Below, piece by piece: positions 60,492 to 64,000 of a stretch of 64,000 nucleotides of DNA (positions are counted from its first letter, which is position 1; each line of letters begins with the position of its first letter). The notes under the pieces are model-generated. The model saw only the letters and a list, made by a program, of their open reading frames with translations, searched no databases and had not been told where the DNA came from. Position numbers and translations under genes: made by a program. This DNA is from an uncultured Succinivibrio sp. GTDB taxonomy: Bacteria > Pseudomonadota > Gammaproteobacteria > Enterobacterales > Succinivibrionaceae. The stretch lies in assembly GCA_900770725.1 (NCBI GenBank), contig CAAGLL010000021.1, positions 1 through 64,000 on the forward strand, read 5' to 3'.

Positions 60492-61187
60492 ATGAGCGAC
60501 AGCAGCTTTGATTACAGCACCATAGGCAAGACCTCGTCGTACCTCGCCTCCCAGGAAGCTGCGAGCAAGACTTCAAGCGCCAGCAGGAACACCCTCGACC
60601 AGGAGGACTTCTTGAAGCTCCTGACGACCCAGCTCTCCCAGCAGGATCCCTCGTCCCCAGTGGACAACACCCAGATGGTGAACACGATGTCCCAGCTCTC
60701 GGTGGTGCAGAGCCTCAACACCATCTCCTCGAACATGTCCGATATCGTGAACTCGATTTCCTCGTCCTCGGCGCTCTCGGCGTCGAGCCTGGTCGGGCGC
60801 TCGGTGCTCACCGACAGCAGCACCGCCTTCTACGACGGCACCAACGCGCTGCAGGCGAAGATCAACGCGGGCAACGGCGCGGACAACCTCACCATCACCA
60901 TCACCGACCAGAGCGGCCAGATCGTGGGCAGCTACACCGCCTCCTCGGGAAGCGGCTCGATGGACTTCAGCTGGGACGGCACCGACAGCAGCGGCAACAA
61001 GCTGCCTGCAGGCAAGTACACGATCACCGCGACCGGCAGCCAGAACGGCTCGAGCGTGGCGCTCCCGGTCTCGACCTACGCGACCGTCGGCAGCGTGACG
61101 CTGGGCTCGTCCACGAGCGACACCGTGTTGAACCTCGTGGGCTACGGCGACGTCAAGCTCTCGGATGTCACCGAGATCTCAGGCTGA
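60492..61187 (+). CDS. flgD: Flagellar hook assembly protein FlgD
   Basis: The 231-aa hook-capping protein has the conserved N-terminal LDQEDFLKLLTTQLSQQDPSSPVDNTQMV. A FlgD Ig-like region follows (FSWDGTDSSGNKLPAGKY). It caps the growing hook and is lost when the hook is finished. GGAGG-type bases (AAGGAGGAAG) precede the ATG. A terminator follows immediately, so it is a single-gene unit, unlike flgBCDE operons elsewhere. Confidence 0.96.
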   Translation: MSDSSFDYSTIGKTSSYLASQEAASKTSSASRNTLDQEDFLKLLTTQLSQQDPSSPVDNTQMVNTMSQLSVVQSLNTISSNMSDIVNSISSSSALSASSLVGRSVLTDSSTAFYDGTNALQAKINAGNGADNLTITITDQSGQIVGSYTASSGSGSMDFSWDGTDSSGNKLPAGKYTITATGSQNGSSVALPVSTYATVGSVTLGSSTSDTVLNLVGYGDVKLSDVTEISG

Positions 61188-61206
61188 CCGGCGCAAGGCC
61201 CCAGGG

Positions 61207-61238
61207 GGCGGAGCCAAAAATTTGGCTCCGCCTTTTTT
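61207..61238 (+). terminator. Strong terminator after flgD
   Basis: GGCGGAGCCAAA (61207-61218) and TTTGGCTCCGCC (61221-61232) form a 12-bp stem, and six T follow. It separates flgD from flgF. Confidence 0.93.
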
Positions 61239-61290
61239 AATGCCATTTTCTGCGCCTGCATCTTATTGATCCCATGCTTAAATCCCATGA

Positions 61291-61306
61291 TGGCACGGCA
61301 TGTGCT
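61291..61306 (+). promoter_or_regulatory. Sigma-54-type promoter of the flgF-G-H-I operon
   Basis: TGGCACGGCATGTGCT has the invariant GG and GC 10 bp apart and a perfect TGGCACG -24 box. It lies 37 bp before the flgF start. Confidence 0.75.
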
Positions 61307-61342
61307 TTAGCTCCTGCAAAGGACCCCCTTTGAGGAGTGAAC

Positions 61343-62095
61343 ATGGACAAGCTTTTGTGGATCGCGATGTCGGGCGCCAAGGAGAACTTCCACTCGCTCG
61401 CGGTGAGGAGCAACAACCTCGCCAACGCCAACACCACCGGCTTCAAGGCCGACTTCGAGAACTCGCGCTCGATGTCGGTGTTCGCCGACGCCTACCCGTC
61501 GCGCGCCTTCGCGATGGACGAGCGCCCGGGCTACAACATGGAAGGCGGCGCCATCCAGACCACCGGGCGAGCGCTCGACGTGGCCGTCCAGGGCGACGGC
61601 TTCCTGGCGGTCACTGACGGCGACGGCAAGGAGGCCTACACCCGCATGGGCGCGCTGATGACCGACGAGAACGGCGTCCTGAGGACGCAGTCGGGCCTCG
61701 AGGTGCGCGACATCGACGGGGCGCAGATAGTCCTGCCCCCGATGCTCGAGGCCGTGCACATCAGCGACGACGGCGTGATCTCAGGCCGCCCCCAGGGCGC
61801 GGACTCCAACGTCACCGAGGAGTACCAGCGCCTGAAGCTCGTAAGGCCGCAGAGCTACAAGGACGTCGAGAAGGGCTATGACGGGCTCTTTAGGCGCAGG
61901 GATGGCACCGATCTTGCAGAAGACCCTGCGGTGAGGGTCCGCAGCGGCGAGCTTGAGGCGTCCAACGTCAACCCCGTCGAGGAGCTCACCTCGCTCATCA
62001 GGATCCAGCGCCAGTACGACGCCACGGTGAAGCTCATCGACGAGGCCAGCCAGATGGACCAGGCCCAGGACAGGCTCATGTCCTATACGTCATGA
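61343..62095 (+). CDS. flgF: Flagellar basal-body rod protein FlgF
   Basis: The 250-aa proximal rod protein has the N-terminal motif SNNLANANTTGFKADF and the C-terminal ELEASNVNPVEELTSLIRIQ of the rod-hook family. GAGGAG lies 5 nt before ATG 61343. It is the first gene of the second flagellar unit. FlgF is preferred over FlgG by size and order. Confidence 0.95.
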   Translation: MDKLLWIAMSGAKENFHSLAVRSNNLANANTTGFKADFENSRSMSVFADAYPSRAFAMDERPGYNMEGGAIQTTGRALDVAVQGDGFLAVTDGDGKEAYTRMGALMTDENGVLRTQSGLEVRDIDGAQIVLPPMLEAVHISDDGVISGRPQGADSNVTEEYQRLKLVRPQSYKDVEKGYDGLFRRRDGTDLAEDPAVRVRSGELEASNVNPVEELTSLIRIQRQYDATVKLIDEASQMDQAQDRLMSYTS

Positions 62096-62116
62096 TGAAT
62101 TAAGGAGGCACACGCC

Positions 62117-62902
62117 ATGATCCCAGCACTATGGATAAGCAAGACCGGCCTTGACGCGCAGCAGACCAACATCTCGGTCACTTCAAACAACCTGGCCAAC
62201 GCGTCGACCGTGGGCTACAAGAAGGGCAGGGCGATCTTCGACGACCTGCTCTACCAGAAGATCAACCAGCCGGGCGGCCGCTCGAGCGCCGACGGCTACC
62301 TGCCCGAGGGCCTGATGCTCGGCGCCGGCGCCAAGGTCGTCGCCACCCAGAAGCAGTTTGCCCAGGGCGACGTCGAAACCACCGACAACAGCTTCGACCT
62401 CATGATCCAGGGCAGGGGCTTCTTCGAGATCCAGCTGCCCGACGGCACCACCGCCTACACCCGCAACGGCCAGTTCACCAAGAACGAGGAGGGCACCATA
62501 GTCAACGCCGACGGCTTCCCGCTGCTGCCGCAGATGCAGGTGCCCGAGAACGCCACCGGCATCACGGTGGGCCGCGACGGCCAGGTGAGCGTCACCGTGG
62601 CCAACAGCCGCACCGCGCAGGACCTGGGGCAGATCACCGTGACCGACTTCATCAACCCCTCGGGGCTGGAGCCGGTGGGCGACAACCTCTTCCTCGAGAC
62701 CACCGCGTCGGGCGCCCCCCAGCAGGGCATCGGCGGCCAGGACGGCATGGGCTACATCCGCCAGAGCATGCTCGAGACCTCGAACGTCAAGGTCACCGAG
62801 GAGCTCGTGAACCTCATCACCGCCCAGCGCGTCTACGAGATGAATTCCAAGGTGCTGACCACGGTCGACAACATGATGGGCTCGCTCATCCAGTCTGTCT
62901 GA
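62117..62902 (+). CDS. flgG: Flagellar basal-body rod protein FlgG
   Basis: The 261-aa distal rod protein begins MIPALWISKTGLDAQQTN and has NNLANASTVGYKKGRA, GRGFFEIQLPDGTTAYTR and the C-terminal SNVKVTEELVNLITAQRVYE. Length is 1 residue from E. coli FlgG (260). It follows flgF after 21 bp, with AAGGAGG before the ATG. Confidence 0.98.
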   Translation: MIPALWISKTGLDAQQTNISVTSNNLANASTVGYKKGRAIFDDLLYQKINQPGGRSSADGYLPEGLMLGAGAKVVATQKQFAQGDVETTDNSFDLMIQGRGFFEIQLPDGTTAYTRNGQFTKNEEGTIVNADGFPLLPQMQVPENATGITVGRDGQVSVTVANSRTAQDLGQITVTDFINPSGLEPVGDNLFLETTASGAPQQGIGGQDGMGYIRQSMLETSNVKVTEELVNLITAQRVYEMNSKVLTTVDNMMGSLIQSV

Positions 62903-62964
62903 CGTCTTTGGGCACGCTTTATGAATAGCTCCGGGAAAGAGCCATTAAAACGACGGAGGAGAGA

Positions 62965-63657
62965 ATGAAACACGCATTGGCAATGGCGGCCGCGCTCGCG
63001 GCTGCGGCGCTCGTCCAGGGATGCAGCCTCGACGCACTCGATCCCAAGCCCGACGATCCGGCCTACGCGCCGGCGCTGCCCGAGCCACCGGTGACCAAGG
63101 CGGTCGCCGACGGCGGTATCTACAGCCAGGGCACCGCCTCCAACGGCCTCTACACCGACACCAAGGCCCACCGCGTGGGCGACATCATCTCGGTGGAACT
63201 CGAGGAGAGCACCACCGCCCAGAAGAAGGCCGGCACCACGCTGGCAAAGAGCGACTCGAACACCTACGGCGGGATTACACTGGGCGGCAAGGAGGTCAAG
63301 GCCTTGGGCCTGACCCCCACGCTGTCGAACTCCAACTCGCAGGACTTCTCTGGCTCGGGCAACACCTCGCAGAGCAACAGCCTGACCGGCCAGATCTCGG
63401 TGAGCGTCGTGAACGTGCTCTCGAACGGCAATTTGCAGGTGCGCGGCGAGAAGTGGCTCATGCTCAACAACGGCAACGAGTACGTGCGCGTCACCGGCAT
63501 CATCAGGCCCGAGGACATCAACTCCGACAACACCGTCTCCTCGCAGCGCATCGGCAACGCCCGCATCCAGTACGGCGGGACCGGCGACTTCGCGAACACC
63601 CAGGAGCGCGGTTGGCTCTCGAAGTTCTTCAACAGCGTGTTCAACATCTTCTCGTGA
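62965..63657 (+). CDS. flgH: Flagellar L-ring protein FlgH
   Basis: The 230-aa lipoprotein (lipobox VQGC, Cys20) forms the outer-membrane ring around the rod. Signatures are HRVGDIISVELEESTTAQKKAGT and GNLQVRGEKWLMLNNGNEYVRV. GGAGG lies before the ATG. Its presence confirms an outer membrane. Confidence 0.97.
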   Translation: MKHALAMAAALAAAALVQGCSLDALDPKPDDPAYAPALPEPPVTKAVADGGIYSQGTASNGLYTDTKAHRVGDIISVELEESTTAQKKAGTTLAKSDSNTYGGITLGGKEVKALGLTPTLSNSNSQDFSGSGNTSQSNSLTGQISVSVVNVLSNGNLQVRGEKWLMLNNGNEYVRVTGIIRPEDINSDNTVSSQRIGNARIQYGGTGDFANTQERGWLSKFFNSVFNIFS

Positions 63658-63684
63658 GGCTGGCGCCTGAAGGAGGGATCGACG

Positions 63685-64000
63685 ATGGCAGGAAAATTCA
63701 GGATTGCAGCGGCGCTCTGCGCCGCCGCGCTTTGCGCCGCGGCGGCCTTCGCGCCGCTTGAGGCCAATGCCACGCGCATCAAGGACATCGCCTCGGTGCA
63801 GGGCGTGCGCGACAACCAGCTCATAGGCTACGGCCTGGTGGTCGGACTTGCGGGCACCGGCGAGAAGAACAGCAAGTTCACCGAGCAGAGCTTCCGCTCG
63901 ATGCTCAACAACTTCGGCATCAAGGTCTCGGACTCCACTACGCTCAAGGTCAAGGACGTCGCCCCGGTGGCGATCCACGCCACGCTGCCGCCCTTTGCAA
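63685..64000 (+). CDS. flgI: Flagellar P-ring protein FlgI (5' part)
   Basis: The first 105 codons are present and the window end cuts the gene. A signal peptide (IAAALCAAALCAAAAFA) is followed by RIKDIASVQGVRDNQLIGYG and VVGLAGTGEKN, the invariant FlgI start. FlgI forms the periplasmic P ring in the peptidoglycan layer. AGGAGG precedes the ATG. Confidence 0.97.
   Translation, partial: MAGKFRIAAALCAAALCAAAAFAPLEANATRIKDIASVQGVRDNQLIGYGLVVGLAGTGEKNSKFTEQSFRSMLNNFGIKVSDSTTLKVKDVAPVAIHATLPPFA

Overview
The window is about 62-64% G+C chromosomal DNA of a motile Gram-negative bacterium. Gene order points to a gammaproteobacterium: zipA-ligA beside cysZ-ptsI-crr, rnhA/dnaQ beside an MltD-type lytic transglycosylase, purM-DUF2066-hda-bepA-perM, queA-tgt-yajC-secD-secF, rlmN-rodZ-ispG-hisS-yfgM-bamB-der, and pyrB-pyrI. 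Two sigma-54-type promoters in front of flagellar genes, pntAB, a TIGR04076 protein and a decayed PTS locus would fit an anaerobic member of the Aeromonadales such as Succinivibrionaceae. That family assignment is inference.

Layout. 1-1.8 kb: a CAU tRNA read as tRNA-Ile2, a small conserved hypothetical gene and a SlyB-like lipoprotein. 1.9-4.4 kb: an RlmD-like methyltransferase, a half-size EamA protein, a DUF488 protein and a TIGR04076 protein, tightly packed. 4.5-6.0 kb: pyrB-pyrI with a structured leader. 6.06-7.3 kb: an AT-rich islet holding a gene that can only be read in full through a -1 shift on an A7 run. 7.4-8.9 kb: flagellin and tRNA-Trp. 8.9-14 kb: holD-like, rimI, pntA, pntB. 14-17 kb: crr-like, ptsI-like and cysZ. 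17-22 kb: an AAA/DUF4143 ATPase, zipA, ligA. 22-30.7 kb: lytic transglycosylase, rnhA, dnaQ, gmhA, a second AAA/DUF4143 ATPase, purM, a DUF2066 protein, hda. 30.7-38 kb: bepA, perM, a small accessory patch, cnoX, lapC. 38-47 kb: a VWA protein, queA, tgt, yajC, secD, secF, nlpI, a SmtB-type regulator. 47-60 kb: an IscS-like cysteine desulfurase, pepB-like, a sirtuin, a small membrane protein, rlmN, rodZ, ispG, hisS, yfgM, bamB, der. 60-64 kb: flgD, then flgF-flgG-flgH-flgI, with flgI cut by the window end.

Most of the window is housekeeping: replication (HolD, LigA, DnaQ, Hda, RnhA), envelope assembly (SecDF-YajC, BamB, BepA, LapC, GmhA, RodZ, ZipA, NlpI), translation and tRNA modification (QueA, Tgt, RlmN, HisS, Der), and nucleotide and redox metabolism (PyrBI, PurM, PntAB).

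The most unusual locus is the crr-ptsI pair. The EIIA-Glc-like protein has lost both active-site histidines. The EI-like protein keeps its phospho-histidine but lacks the Asn-Asp pair and the catalytic Cys of the PEP domain. ptsH and cysK, which in E. coli lie between ptsI and cysZ, are gone, yet both remaining frames are intact. Other notable items are the A7 frameshift gene, a 110-bp inverted-repeat element at 34.3 kb, a near-palindrome at the predicted pyrB transcript start, and a flagellar cluster without flgE between flgD and flgF.
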